Of a DNA stretch of 64,000 bases, positions 8,601 through 15,759 are shown in pieces. Numbering within the stretch: position 1 is the first letter of the stretch; each line of letters starts with the position of its first letter. The notes below the pieces were generated by a model. It saw only the letters and a program-made list of their open reading frames with translations. It was not told where the DNA came from and made no database searches. Location: assembly GCA_023391535.1 (NCBI GenBank), contig JAEWAU010000078.1, positions 1 through 64,000 of the forward strand, in the 5' to 3' direction. The position numbers were made by a program, and so were the translations under genes. Origin of the DNA: Bacillota bacterium. Lineage in GTDB: Bacteria > Bacillota > Clostridia > Oscillospirales > Ethanoligenentaceae.

Positions 8601-9142
8601 GGCAGCCCGTGATCCTGTAATTCCAGGTAATAATTTCCTTCCCCGAACAGTTCAAGGTACTGCTGCGCCTTGCTTTTGGCTCCCTCGTAATCGTTTGCGA
8701 GAAGCCGGCGCGGCACTTCACCCGAAAGGCAGGCCGAGGAAGCGATCAGCCCCTCGTGATATTGTGTGAGCAGTTCAAAGTCCACGCGCGGTTTGCCGTA
8801 AAATCCGTCGATCCACGCCTGTGAAACGAGCTTGATGAGGTTCTGGTACCCCTGATTGTTTTTGCAAAGCAGCACCAGATGCCCGTGCTCCGCATCCGGA
8901 TGATAAAGCCGGTCGTGCCGCGTGCGCGCCGCCGTATATACCTCGCAGCCGATGATGGGCTTGATTCCCTGTCGCTTCGCTTCTTTATAAAAGTCTACGG
9001 CTCCGTACATCACGCCGTGGTCGGTTACGGCCACGGCTTTTTGCCCCAGCTCTTTCGCTCTGGCTACGATGCCGCCGATGCGGCAGGCGCCGTCCAGCAG
9101 GCTGTATTCGCTGTGCAGATGCAGATGTACAAAGTCCGGCAT
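5651..9142 (-). CDS. dnaE: DNA polymerase III subunit alpha (DnaE type)
   Basis: A 1163-aa replicative polymerase catalytic subunit. The N-terminal PHP domain opens with DFVHLHLHSEYSLLDG and TDHGVMYG. The polymerase core has the acidic pair in PDFDIDF near residue 400 with GPGRGSGAGSLVAYC just before it, then SMHAAGVVI and the finger region with LYRPGPMESIPKY. A helix-hairpin-helix region and an OB-fold (IKVIGIVTARQLKITK) follow near 970-1080. The length is normal for DnaE1/DnaE3 types. Clostridia also carry PolC, so DnaE may act as the lagging-strand or initiating polymerase. The ATG at 9142 is where homology begins; upstream in-frame codons overlap whiA and are rejected. Confidence 0.95.
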   Translation of the reverse strand: MPDFVHLHLHSEYSLLDGACRIGGIVARAKELGQKAVAVTDHGVMYGAVDFYKEAKRQGIKPIIGCEVYTAARTRHDRLYHPDAEHGHLVLLCKNNQGYQNLIKLVSQAWIDGFYGKPRVDFELLTQYHEGLIASSACLSGEVPRRLLANDYEGAKSKAQQYLELFGEGNYYLELQDHGLPEQKSINPQIVQLSHELSIPLIATNDAHYLSREDANLQRVLLCIQMNKTLDEPHMGFSTEEFYMKSGEEMAALFPDFPEAISNTVEIAERCNVEFTFGKTILPHFEVPNGEDHYEYLRRMSMKGVHRHYGESPAPEVMERLEYELGTINRMGYVDYYLIVQDFIRYAKSVDIPVGPGRGSGAGSLVAYCVGITGIDPLRYNLLFERFLNPERISMPDFDIDFCYVRRQEVIDYVVRKYGADHVSQIITFGTMAARAAIRDVGRVMGLAYAEVDRVAKLVPAEIGMTIEKALDASPDLKAFYDSDERLKELIDTARGLEGMPRHASMHAAGVVITRDPVDSYVPLQKNDESIVTQYTMGTLEELGLLKMDFLGLRTLTVIDDAQKMIRDKYDPNFTIEGIPYDDADTYALFSQGATEGVFQFESAGMKQVLVNLRPERIEDLIAVNSLYRPGPMESIPKYVENRHHPERVTYKHPLLKSILDVTYGCIVYQEQVMEIVRKLAGYSYGRADLVRRAMAKKKAGVMEKERENFVHGIQREDGSFECVGAVRNGVDEKTANEIFDEMAGFAAYAFNKSHAAAYAIVAYETAYLKCHYPKEFMAALLTSVLDNADKVSEYIGECQRLGIRILPPDINVSGEGFAVSGGNIRFSLLAVKNLGRGFIRALVEERKQNGQFSSFSDFCLRMCPHDLNKRALESLIKCGAFDSLGHTRRQLMISGPGLMGRFEEQAKAALSGQVSLFGRSGGSISDAEIPPAEEFSQSELLANEKEVIGFYLTAHPLAAYEDFIRKSGLPRIRYVLESGKPDGAPIKVIGIVTARQLKITKNNSTMAFITLDDGTGTIEALVFPNTLQQYQQYIETDEVLVVTGKISVREEEAPKILCDRVERPGEKEPDEVPAPGGQPGGEAVPHERKGLFIRVPSLESDEYRRARNVIAVFDGQLPLYIYCREQKKLLRAPHGLYVSMNSVLERELVSILGRENVVVRGE

Positions 9143-9197
9143 AAAATGCGTTCTTCCTTTCGTCCGGCCCGCCTTTTCGGGACCGAAACTGTATTTT

Positions 9198-10076
9198 TTA
9201 CTGGTTTTTCGCGATCTCCACAATCCGTTTCAGGCGGTGGTTGACTCCGCTGCGGCTGATGCCGGCGAGTGCCGCCAGCTCGCGCAGCGACGCGTCCGGA
9301 TATTCGAGCCGGATGCGGGCCATCTCGCGCAGTTCTTCGGGCAGCGTTTCCCCGGGCGATGCGAAAAGCCTGCGGATAGCCTCGATCTGCTCCGAAGCGG
9401 CGTAAACGGTTTTTCCGATGTTTGCGGTTTCGCAGTTGGTAACGCGGTTGACCTTATTGCGCAGGTCCTTGTAGACCTTGATATCCATCAGTTCCAGCGA
9501 GGAATGCACGGCGCCCATCAGGGTGAGCATATCCTCGATCTGGCCGCTCTCTTTAAAGTAAACGACAAAATTGCCCTTGCGCACGATGGTCTTCGGCTCG
9601 AAAGAAAGTTCCTGCAAAAGGTCCGCCAGGTCGCTTCCCAGCTTGAGATGCGGTGAAACGAACTCCAGATGGTAGTCCTTCGCAGGGTCCACCATGGAGC
9701 CGCAGATCAAAAAAGCGCCGCGCAGGAAGGCCGCGTTGCAGCAATCGTTCTCCAGGTTGGCACGGTTGAGCCGGAGCGTCACGCTTTGGCCGTTGTGCCC
9801 GAAAGATTCGAACAGGCCGCCGCCGTGAATATGGAGCGCCAATACCGGCCGGCCGTCGCCGCGGCTCGAAACGGAGGGTACGGCCGCCGCTCCCAAACCG
9901 CTCAGCAGCGACGCCGCCCGGTCGATGATCTCCCTGTTCTCGCTTTGCACGAGCATACCCTTGGGGGAGAACAGCCGCCCGAACAGAAGAAGCCCATATA
10001 ACTCGGCCCTGCGGCAGCAGGCGTTCACAGCCGTTTGTGTGCAGAGTTCATTTTTTACTTTTTGTGCAAATGTCAC
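9198..10076 (-). CDS. whiA: Sporulation/division regulator WhiA
   Basis: A 292-aa WhiA protein: an N-terminal LAGLIDADG-like domain (RRAELYGLLLFGRLF, then RGAFLICGSMVDPAKDYHLEF near 115) and a C-terminal helix-turn-helix ending LRELAALAGISRSGVNHRLKRI. The WhiA family binds DNA and affects cell division and sporulation or chromosome segregation. The GTG start at 10076 gives the usual FAQKVKNEL N-terminus, with GGAG 8 nt upstream. It follows rapZ directly; the yvcK gene that normally lies between them is absent. dnaE starts 55 nt downstream. Confidence 0.93.
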   Translation of the reverse strand: MTFAQKVKNELCTQTAVNACCRRAELYGLLLFGRLFSPKGMLVQSENREIIDRAASLLSGLGAAAVPSVSSRGDGRPVLALHIHGGGLFESFGHNGQSVTLRLNRANLENDCCNAAFLRGAFLICGSMVDPAKDYHLEFVSPHLKLGSDLADLLQELSFEPKTIVRKGNFVVYFKESGQIEDMLTLMGAVHSSLELMDIKVYKDLRNKVNRVTNCETANIGKTVYAASEQIEAIRRLFASPGETLPEELREMARIRLEYPDASLRELAALAGISRSGVNHRLKRIVEIAKNQ

Positions 10077-10143
10077 GGCGGAAACTCCAGAGTTCCGGCT
10101 TTTCCGGTCCCGGCCGCCAAAGCGGCGGGTAGGACGGAAAGCC

Positions 10144-10998
10144 TCAGGTTTTACGAATATCCCGGTGATTGACGGAGGCGCGCACGCCTTTTTCCACCAG
10201 ATGCTTATAGAGCGCTTCCGCAATAGCCACGGAGCGGTGCCTGCCTCCCGTGCAGCCGATGCCGATTACCAGCTGGCTCTTGCCCTCTTCCACATAGAGT
10301 GGGAGCATATAGTCGATCATATCGAGCAGCCGCGTCATGAAGCCCTGGGTTTCGGCGTTGGCGAAAACGTACTCCCACACCGGCGCGTCCAGCCCGGTGA
10401 GCGGGCGCAGCTCGTCCACATAAAACGGATTCGGAAAACAGCGGACGTCGAAAATCAGGTCGCATTCGGAGGGCGTGCCGAACTTAAAACCGAACGACAT
10501 GCAGTTCACGATCAGGCCCGTGCGGCTGTCCCCCAAAAAGAGGACCGTTACCCGCTCCTTGAGCTGCGATGGTGAAAGATTCGTCGTATCGATGACATAA
10601 TCGGCGCGTTCCCGCACGGGCTGCAGAATCCGCCGCTCCTGCGCCAGCGCCTGTTCGATGGACATGCCGTTTTCCGCCAGAGGATGCTTGCGCCGCGTTT
10701 CCTTGTAGCGGCGCTGAATCACAGAGTCGTCCGCATCGATGAATAGAATTTTGTAATCCACCTGCTGCTTCAGCTCGTCGAGATCCTCGAACAGATCGTG
10801 GAACATCGCCCCGCCGCGCACGTCCGTCACAATGGCGATATTGCTGATTTTCCCATCCGTCTGCACGCACAGTTCCGCAAATTTGGGAATCAGCGCGGGG
10901 GGCATGTTATCCACGCAATAAAAGCCGATATCCTCAAGCGCGTTGACTGCGCGCGATTTTCCCGCGCCGGAAACTCCGGTTACGATCACAAAAGCCAC
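10144..10998 (-). CDS. rapZ: RNase adapter / nucleotide-binding protein RapZ (YvcJ)
   Basis: A 284-aa P-loop protein with GVSGAGKS at residues 8-15 and a C-terminal half containing CTGGRHRSVAIAEAL, typical of RapZ/YvcJ. Family members bind nucleotides; in enterobacteria RapZ steers RNase E to GlmZ, and in Bacillus YvcJ hydrolyses GTP and affects competence. The RNA-adapter role is not established for clostridia. The GTG start at 10998 follows GGAGG(TAGTTCG). It lies in the murB-rapZ-whiA string with gaps under 100 nt, so it is probably co-transcribed. Confidence 0.93.
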   Translation of the reverse strand: MAFVIVTGVSGAGKSRAVNALEDIGFYCVDNMPPALIPKFAELCVQTDGKISNIAIVTDVRGGAMFHDLFEDLDELKQQVDYKILFIDADDSVIQRRYKETRRKHPLAENGMSIEQALAQERRILQPVRERADYVIDTTNLSPSQLKERVTVLFLGDSRTGLIVNCMSFGFKFGTPSECDLIFDVRCFPNPFYVDELRPLTGLDAPVWEYVFANAETQGFMTRLLDMIDYMLPLYVEEGKSQLVIGIGCTGGRHRSVAIAEALYKHLVEKGVRASVNHRDIRKT

Positions 10999-11093
10999 CG
11001 AACTACCTCCTCCGCCGGACGCAGGCCGCGCCGAACGCTTTGCTGTGCATTTGAGTTTTTTGTTTTTTGAAGATTATGCAGGCAGCACGGGCG

Positions 11094-11999
11094 TTAAAAT
11101 TCCCCCGCGAGCCGGATTTCCTGTTCCAGCAGGACACCGGTTTGCTCCTGCACACGCCGCTTTACCGTTTCGATCAGACTGAGCACGTCCGCGCAGGTAG
11201 CGCCGCCCGCATTGACGATGAATCCGGCGTGTTTCTCACTTACCATCGCCCCGCCCACGCGCGCGCCCTTGAGCCCGCACTGCTCGATCATCGTGCCGGC
11301 AAAAAAGCCGGGCGGGCGCTTGAATACGCTTCCGGCGCTGGGTTTATCGAGCGGCTGCTTGCTGCGCCGCCGCTCCATCAGCTCCTCCATACGGAAAGCG
11401 ATTTCCTCCCCGTTTCCGCCGTGCAACGCAAACCGCACTTCGGTAATGATCCGGCCGGTTCCCGTGTAGGCGCTTTTGCGGTAACCGAAGGCGAGTTCCT
11501 CGCCGCTGCAGGCGCCGAACGCAGCGCCGTCGAGATGCCGGGCGGACGCGACCACGTCCTTCATCTCTCCCCCGTAGGCTCCGGCGTTCATATATACCGC
11601 GCCGCCCACCGAACCGGGGATTCCGTAGCCAAATTCCAGCCCGGCTAGGCCCGCGTCGCGCGCGGCAATACAAGCCGCCTTAAGCGGCTCCCCCGCCGCG
11701 CACACAAGCGTTTCGCCCTCTATGCGGATGCCGCGCAGGCCGAGCGTTTCCATCACCGCACCGCGAATTCCCTGGTCGGATACAAGCAGGTTGCTGCCGC
11801 AGCCCAGCGGAAAAATTGAAACGCCCTCCCGCGCGCAAAACGCGCACAGCTTTTCAAGAGCGTCCGCGTTTTGCGGTACCAAAAACAGATCGGCCGGCCC
11901 GCCGATCCGGAATGTGGTATGCCGGCTCATCGGCTCCTGCTCGAAGTATTTCACGCCCAGTGAATCGGCCAGCCCGCGCAGCCGTTCCAGCGCCGTCAC
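11094..11999 (-). CDS. murB: UDP-N-acetylenolpyruvoylglucosamine reductase
   Basis: A 301-aa FAD-dependent MurB, second step of UDP-MurNAc synthesis for peptidoglycan. It shows MSRHTTFRIGGPADLF (FAD domain) near residue 23, PLGCGSNLLVSDQGIRG near 60, GIPGSVGGAVYMNAGAYG with catalytic-site residues near 125, the PSAGSVFKRP segment with the catalytic Ser near 220, and the MVSEKHAGFIVN tail motif. This is the type IIa MurB layout common in Firmicutes. The GTG start at 11999 has GGAGG 7 nt upstream. It is in the hprK-PHP-glk-murB-rapZ-whiA series. Confidence 0.95.
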   Translation of the reverse strand: MTALERLRGLADSLGVKYFEQEPMSRHTTFRIGGPADLFLVPQNADALEKLCAFCAREGVSIFPLGCGSNLLVSDQGIRGAVMETLGLRGIRIEGETLVCAAGEPLKAACIAARDAGLAGLEFGYGIPGSVGGAVYMNAGAYGGEMKDVVASARHLDGAAFGACSGEELAFGYRKSAYTGTGRIITEVRFALHGGNGEEIAFRMEELMERRRSKQPLDKPSAGSVFKRPPGFFAGTMIEQCGLKGARVGGAMVSEKHAGFIVNAGGATCADVLSLIETVKRRVQEQTGVLLEQEIRLAGEF

Positions 12000-12077
12000 C
12001 CTACCGCCTCCGCATCTCTTGTCAAATCTCCCGCCGAGATCAACTCGCCCGCCGCCGATATGGGGTTTGCGAGCCGT

Positions 12078-13040
12078 TCAAACACGGTCTTCGTACAGCT
12101 CGCCCAGCAGGGCGGCGCCAATGATACCGGCGTCGTTGCCCAGCTTCGCAATGCGGAGCTTTGTCTGCTTCTGTGCGAAACGGCTGTAATGCTCCTTTTC
12201 GATGAAGGCTTCCAGCGGCTTGATGAGGTTGTCGCCTTCCTTGCAGATTCCGCCGCCGAGGCAGATGAGCTCCGGTTGGAATATATTGATAATATTGACA
12301 ATACCGCAGCCAAGGTAGTTTAAATAGGTATTCACCACCGCGCTTCCGGCCGCGTCGCCCGCGCGCATCGCGTCGAAAGCGGTTTTGCCGTTCACGTTTT
12401 CGAGCAAGCCCGCAATCTCCCACATCGCGCTGTCGCGGTGGATCTGCATGGCCTCGCGCGTAATCGCAATCAGGCCCGACGCGGAAGCGTAAGCTTCCCA
12501 GCAGCCGCGGCGCCCGCAGGTGCATTCGCGTCCGCCGTATTCGATCACGGTATGCCCGATTTCTGCGCCGGCGTAATTAAAGCCTTCGAGCAGCCTGCCG
12601 TTCAGGACAATACCCCCGCCGACGCCCGTGCCCAGCGTGATAACGACAGCAGATTCGGCGTCCTTCACCGCGCCCGCACGGTATTCGCCGTAAGCGGCCG
12701 CATTCGCGTCGTTTTCAATATAAACCGTTTTCCCGAGCTCTTTTTTCAGGAGCTCGACCAGCGGTACATTCCGAAACCCCAGATTGTTGGCGTATTCGAT
12801 GGTGCCGGTTTCGGCGTTCGCCGTGCCGGGCGCGCCTACGCCCACCCATTTGATTTCCTCCATGGAAATGGAGGCGCGCCGCAAAAGCGAACGCGTGAGC
12901 GCAGCCATATCCACGACGATCTCTTCCGCGCTGCGCGGCAGGGCGGTGGGCACGCTGTCCTTCAGTAGGATGTGCATGCCGCTGTCGACAATTCCTACGG
13001 CAATGTTGGTGCCTCCCAGGTCGATTCCGATGGTGTACAA
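12078..13040 (-). CDS. ROK-family glucokinase
   Basis: A 320-aa ROK kinase that most likely phosphorylates glucose to glucose 6-phosphate. It has the ATP motif IGIDLGGTNI at the N-terminus, GVGAPGTAN near residue 69, the catalytic Asp in ENDANAAAYGEY near 107, GTGVGGGIV near 135, the EIGH sugar-binding motif near 161 and the zinc motif CTCGRRGCWE near 174. The start is TTG at 13040, with GGAGG 7 nt upstream. It overlaps no neighbour and sits between the PHP phosphatase and murB. An unrelated hexokinase is encoded 2.7 kb away, so the cell has two hexose kinases in this region. Confidence 0.9.
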   Translation of the reverse strand: MYTIGIDLGGTNIAVGIVDSGMHILLKDSVPTALPRSAEEIVVDMAALTRSLLRRASISMEEIKWVGVGAPGTANAETGTIEYANNLGFRNVPLVELLKKELGKTVYIENDANAAAYGEYRAGAVKDAESAVVITLGTGVGGGIVLNGRLLEGFNYAGAEIGHTVIEYGGRECTCGRRGCWEAYASASGLIAITREAMQIHRDSAMWEIAGLLENVNGKTAFDAMRAGDAAGSAVVNTYLNYLGCGIVNIINIFQPELICLGGGICKEGDNLIKPLEAFIEKEHYSRFAQKQTKLRIAKLGNDAGIIGAALLGELYEDRV

Positions 13041-13107
13041 ATTTAACCCTCCCTGTATTTCCTCAAGCGTTGCGGTAAAGCTCCCGCATATGGCTCAGCC
13101 CTTGACC

Positions 13108-13860
13108 TCACAGGATATTCCGGCTTCGTTTGGTTTGAATGTATGCCGCCAGCGTTTCGAGTGTCCGGTTCACGATCAGCTCCGGCGGAAACCCGATTTC
13201 TTCAAGCATTTGGAGCGCGTCCGCGTGATCTCCCACGGAGAAGCAGAAATGCGCGTCCGAATTGACGACGATGGGTACGCGGTGCCGCTTGCAGAGCAGG
13301 GCAATCTCCCTGCAGTTGCGCTTTGCCCCCGCGCGGGAGGAAAACGAGTGGCTGTTGATCTCCACAAGCTTCCCTTTTTGCCCGAACACGGGGATTACGC
13401 GCGCGTAATCGTACCGGTATTCCTCCGTACCGCTGTGGCCGATGACGTCGATGAGCGGGTTTTCCGCCAAAGCGAGATAAGCCCGCGTGCACTGTTCCGG
13501 CGTCATTTTCCCGGCCACCGGCTCATGAAACGAGACGATCACCCAGTCGAGTTCTTCCAGATAGCGCTCGCAAAGATCAAGCGCGCCGGACTCGTTCAAT
13601 ATATTCGCTTCCACGCCGTGGAGCACCCGTACGCCCTCGATATAGGTCGGCAGAATCCGCATATTTCCGAAATGCCATTCGTGCGCGCCGTCCGGAATCG
13701 CGGGGCCGTGGTCCGTAACGGCGATGGCGCGCAGGCCCTTAAGTTTTGCGTAGTGCGCAAGCTCTAAAACCGTGCTGTAGGCGTGCGTGCTCGCCACCGT
13801 GTGGCAGTGCGTATCGGTTTCCATCGTAATGTAGCGTCCGTTTTCGCTCATTTTTTCCAT
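13108..13860 (-). CDS. PHP-domain phosphatase (YcdX family)
   Basis: A 250-aa PHP-superfamily metallohydrolase. Metal-binding motifs are visible in order: DTHCHTVAS near 16, VTDHGPAIPDG near 49, HGVEANI near 80, VSFHEP near 110, IGHSG near 140 and NSDAHF near 196. YcdX-type proteins are zinc-dependent phosphatases whose natural substrate is uncertain; a histidinol-phosphatase or nucleotide role is possible. It lies between hprK and the glucokinase gene with short gaps. The start could also be the ATG at 13851. Confidence 0.85.
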   Translation of the reverse strand: MEKMSENGRYITMETDTHCHTVASTHAYSTVLELAHYAKLKGLRAIAVTDHGPAIPDGAHEWHFGNMRILPTYIEGVRVLHGVEANILNESGALDLCERYLEELDWVIVSFHEPVAGKMTPEQCTRAYLALAENPLIDVIGHSGTEEYRYDYARVIPVFGQKGKLVEINSHSFSSRAGAKRNCREIALLCKRHRVPIVVNSDAHFCFSVGDHADALQMLEEIGFPPELIVNRTLETLAAYIQTKRSRNIL

Positions 13861-13897
13861 CCATTCGCTTCTTTTCCCGCTGCGTTTCCGGAAACGC

Positions 13898-14878
13898 TTA
13901 ATACGCGTCCCAATCGACCTCCTGCGCGGTTTTTGCCTGGGCGTCGTCGGCCATTCCGAGCCGAACCAGAAGCTCCTGCGCGGCGTTATAGCCCATCTTT
14001 TTCTGCCGGTTGTTCATGGCCGCCACTTCGATGATGATAGCGAGGTTGCGGCCCGGTTTGACCGGAATGGTGAGCGACGGCACGTGAATGCCGAGAATTT
14101 CGGTCTGCTCGTTGTCCTCCCCCAGGCGGTCATAGATTTTGTTGCTGTCCCAAACCTCCAGATGGATGACCATATCGATCTTTTCGGTGATTTTCACGGC
14201 GCCCATGCCGAAGATGCGCCGCGCGTTGATGATGCCGACGCCGCGCAGCTCCACAAAGTGCCGGATGTTTTCCGGCGAGGAACCAACTAAGGTCTTGCTG
14301 CTGACGCGCCGGATCTCCACGGCGTCGTCGGCAATCAGCCGGTGCCCGCGCTTAACCAGCTCGATAGCCGTTTCGCTTTTGCCCACGCCGCTTTCACCGA
14401 GCAGCAGAATGCCTTCGCCGTAAACCTCCACAAGCACGCCGTGCCGCGTGATACGCGGCGCGAGCTGCACGTTCAGGTAGGTGATCAGGCTCGACATGAA
14501 TCCGGATGTCGGTTCGTTGGTGCGCACAAGCGGCACGCCGTACTGCTTCGCAAGTTCCACGAATTCCGGGAAGATCTCCAGGTCGCGGCAGACGACCACC
14601 AGCGGAGGGCGCCGGGCGAGCAGCTTGTCGATGGCGCTGCGGCGCTTTTCTTCCACAAACCGCCGCAAAAACGACACCTCGGTAAGTCCTACAATCTGAA
14701 TGCGCGTGTTGTCGAAGTAATCGAAAAATCCGCCGAGCTGAAGGCCCGGACGGTTGATGTCGATGCTGGTGACCAGAATTTTCTCCGGGTTATCCGGAAT
14801 ATAGATCTTCTCCAGCGAAAATTCCCGAATAATCTTAGAAAGCGGAACTGAAAATTTACCTTCCATCTGTTGTACCAT
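13898..14878 (-). CDS. hprK: HPr(Ser) kinase/phosphorylase
   Basis: A 326-aa HPrK/P, which phosphorylates HPr on its regulatory serine and so controls CcpA-dependent carbon catabolite repression in Firmicutes. It shows the Walker A GESGVGKSETAIEL and the capping-domain signature near the C-terminus (LEVWDSNKIYDRLGEDNEQ, ILGIHVPSLTIPVKPGRN, AAMNNRQKKMGYNAA). The start at 14878 has GGAG 6 nt upstream; an ATG at 14866 is the alternative. A good promoter at 14924-14952 probably drives hprK-PHP-glk-murB-rapZ-whiA, tying catabolite control to wall synthesis genes. Confidence 0.95.
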   Translation of the reverse strand: MVQQMEGKFSVPLSKIIREFSLEKIYIPDNPEKILVTSIDINRPGLQLGGFFDYFDNTRIQIVGLTEVSFLRRFVEEKRRSAIDKLLARRPPLVVVCRDLEIFPEFVELAKQYGVPLVRTNEPTSGFMSSLITYLNVQLAPRITRHGVLVEVYGEGILLLGESGVGKSETAIELVKRGHRLIADDAVEIRRVSSKTLVGSSPENIRHFVELRGVGIINARRIFGMGAVKITEKIDMVIHLEVWDSNKIYDRLGEDNEQTEILGIHVPSLTIPVKPGRNLAIIIEVAAMNNRQKKMGYNAAQELLVRLGMADDAQAKTAQEVDWDAY

Positions 14879-14923
14879 CCTTCGCTCCGGAACGGCTGTT
14901 TCCCGGTTTGCGTGTTCTCCATC

Positions 14924-14952
14924 ATTATATGCCAAACACAGGCTTTATTCAA
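14924..14952 (-). promoter_or_regulatory. SigA-type promoter of the hprK operon
   Basis: Minus-strand TTGAAT (14947-14952), 17-nt spacer, TATAAT (14924-14929), about 45 nt upstream of the hprK start and 30 nt past the mgsA stop. Confidence 0.75.
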
Positions 14953-14980
14953 TTCATTTTTCGCCCCGGCGCCGGCGCGT

Positions 14981-15466
14981 TCAGCCGGGAGCTTTCATGC
15001 TTTCCACCCGGTCGGCGATATTCTTGCGGTAGTTGACGACATTATGTACGTATTCGCTGTCCATAAACCGGGAGGTGATGATAAAATCCGCCGTGGATTT
15101 ATTATTAGCCATCGGGATGTCGTAAACCTGCGCGATACGCAGCAGCGCTTTCACATCCGGGTCGTGCGGCTGCGCTTCAAGCGGGTCCGAAAAGAAGATC
15201 ACAAGGTCGATCCTGCCCTCCACGATTTTCGCGCCGATCTGCTGATCGCCGCCGAGCGGGCCGCTGTTGTAGCCTTTCACCGTCAGGCCGGTCCTGTCCG
15301 TAATCAGCCGGGCCGTGGTTCCGGTGCCGCTCAGCCGGTGCTTTTCGAGTACGGCCTTATTCTCGAGGCACCAGTTTACCAATTCCTCTTTTTTATGGTC
15401 GTGGGCGATCAGAGCGATATTCTTCTGTTTTGCAATAGTAAAGGGCACGTAATCCTCAACGATCAT
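14981..15466 (-). CDS. mgsA: Methylglyoxal synthase
   Basis: A 161-aa methylglyoxal synthase, converting dihydroxyacetone phosphate to methylglyoxal plus phosphate, a bypass that relieves sugar-phosphate stress. It has IALIAHDHKKEEL near residue 14, GTGTTARLI near 47, the SGPLGGDQQIGA active-site segment with catalytic Asp near 73, and IFFSDPLEAQPHDPD near 98. Length and motifs are standard. The RBS is GGGAG before the ATG at 15466. It is next to hprK and close to two hexose kinase genes, consistent with control of glycolytic overflow. Confidence 0.95.
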   Translation of the reverse strand: MIVEDYVPFTIAKQKNIALIAHDHKKEELVNWCLENKAVLEKHRLSGTGTTARLITDRTGLTVKGYNSGPLGGDQQIGAKIVEGRIDLVIFFSDPLEAQPHDPDVKALLRIAQVYDIPMANNKSTADFIITSRFMDSEYVHNVVNYRKNIADRVESMKAPG

Positions 15467-15699
15467 TCTTTTGCTCCCTTTCTTTCCTCGGAGGTATTTC
15501 CATTATTCTTTGCAGCATTTCCAGTAAAGGCTGATTTGTTCGAGAATGTTTCGCCGAATCAAAAAGGCGGATGGACGAAGCAAAACTTTTCTCAATTCTT
15601 TTTTCTCAGTCCTTCCTGGAATTGCGATTATAACCCTTCTATTCATTATACCGAAGCGCCCGGTTCAAAGCAAATCCGTTTTTTTGCCTCTCCGATAAA

Positions 15700-15741
15700 A
15701 AGGCCCGGCGCGCAGAACGTCTTTTCTGCACGCCGGGCCTT
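15700..15741 (-). terminator. Rho-independent terminator of the hexokinase gene
   Basis: AAGGCCCGGCG (15700-15710) pairs with CGCCGGGCCTT (15731-15741), with an inner GCAGAA/TTCTGC extension. On minus it is followed by TTTTTAT. It begins 19 nt past the hexokinase stop. Confidence 0.88.
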
Positions 15742-15759
15742 CCGTAAAATGGAAACGGA

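Noticed and set aside
15535..15590. Sixth copy of the dispersed repeat between mgsA and the hexokinase gene
   Set aside because: Only a short stretch (GAATCAAAAAGGCGGAT and AAGCAAAACTTTTC) resembles the family and the ends are not recognisable, so it is not listed as a copy.
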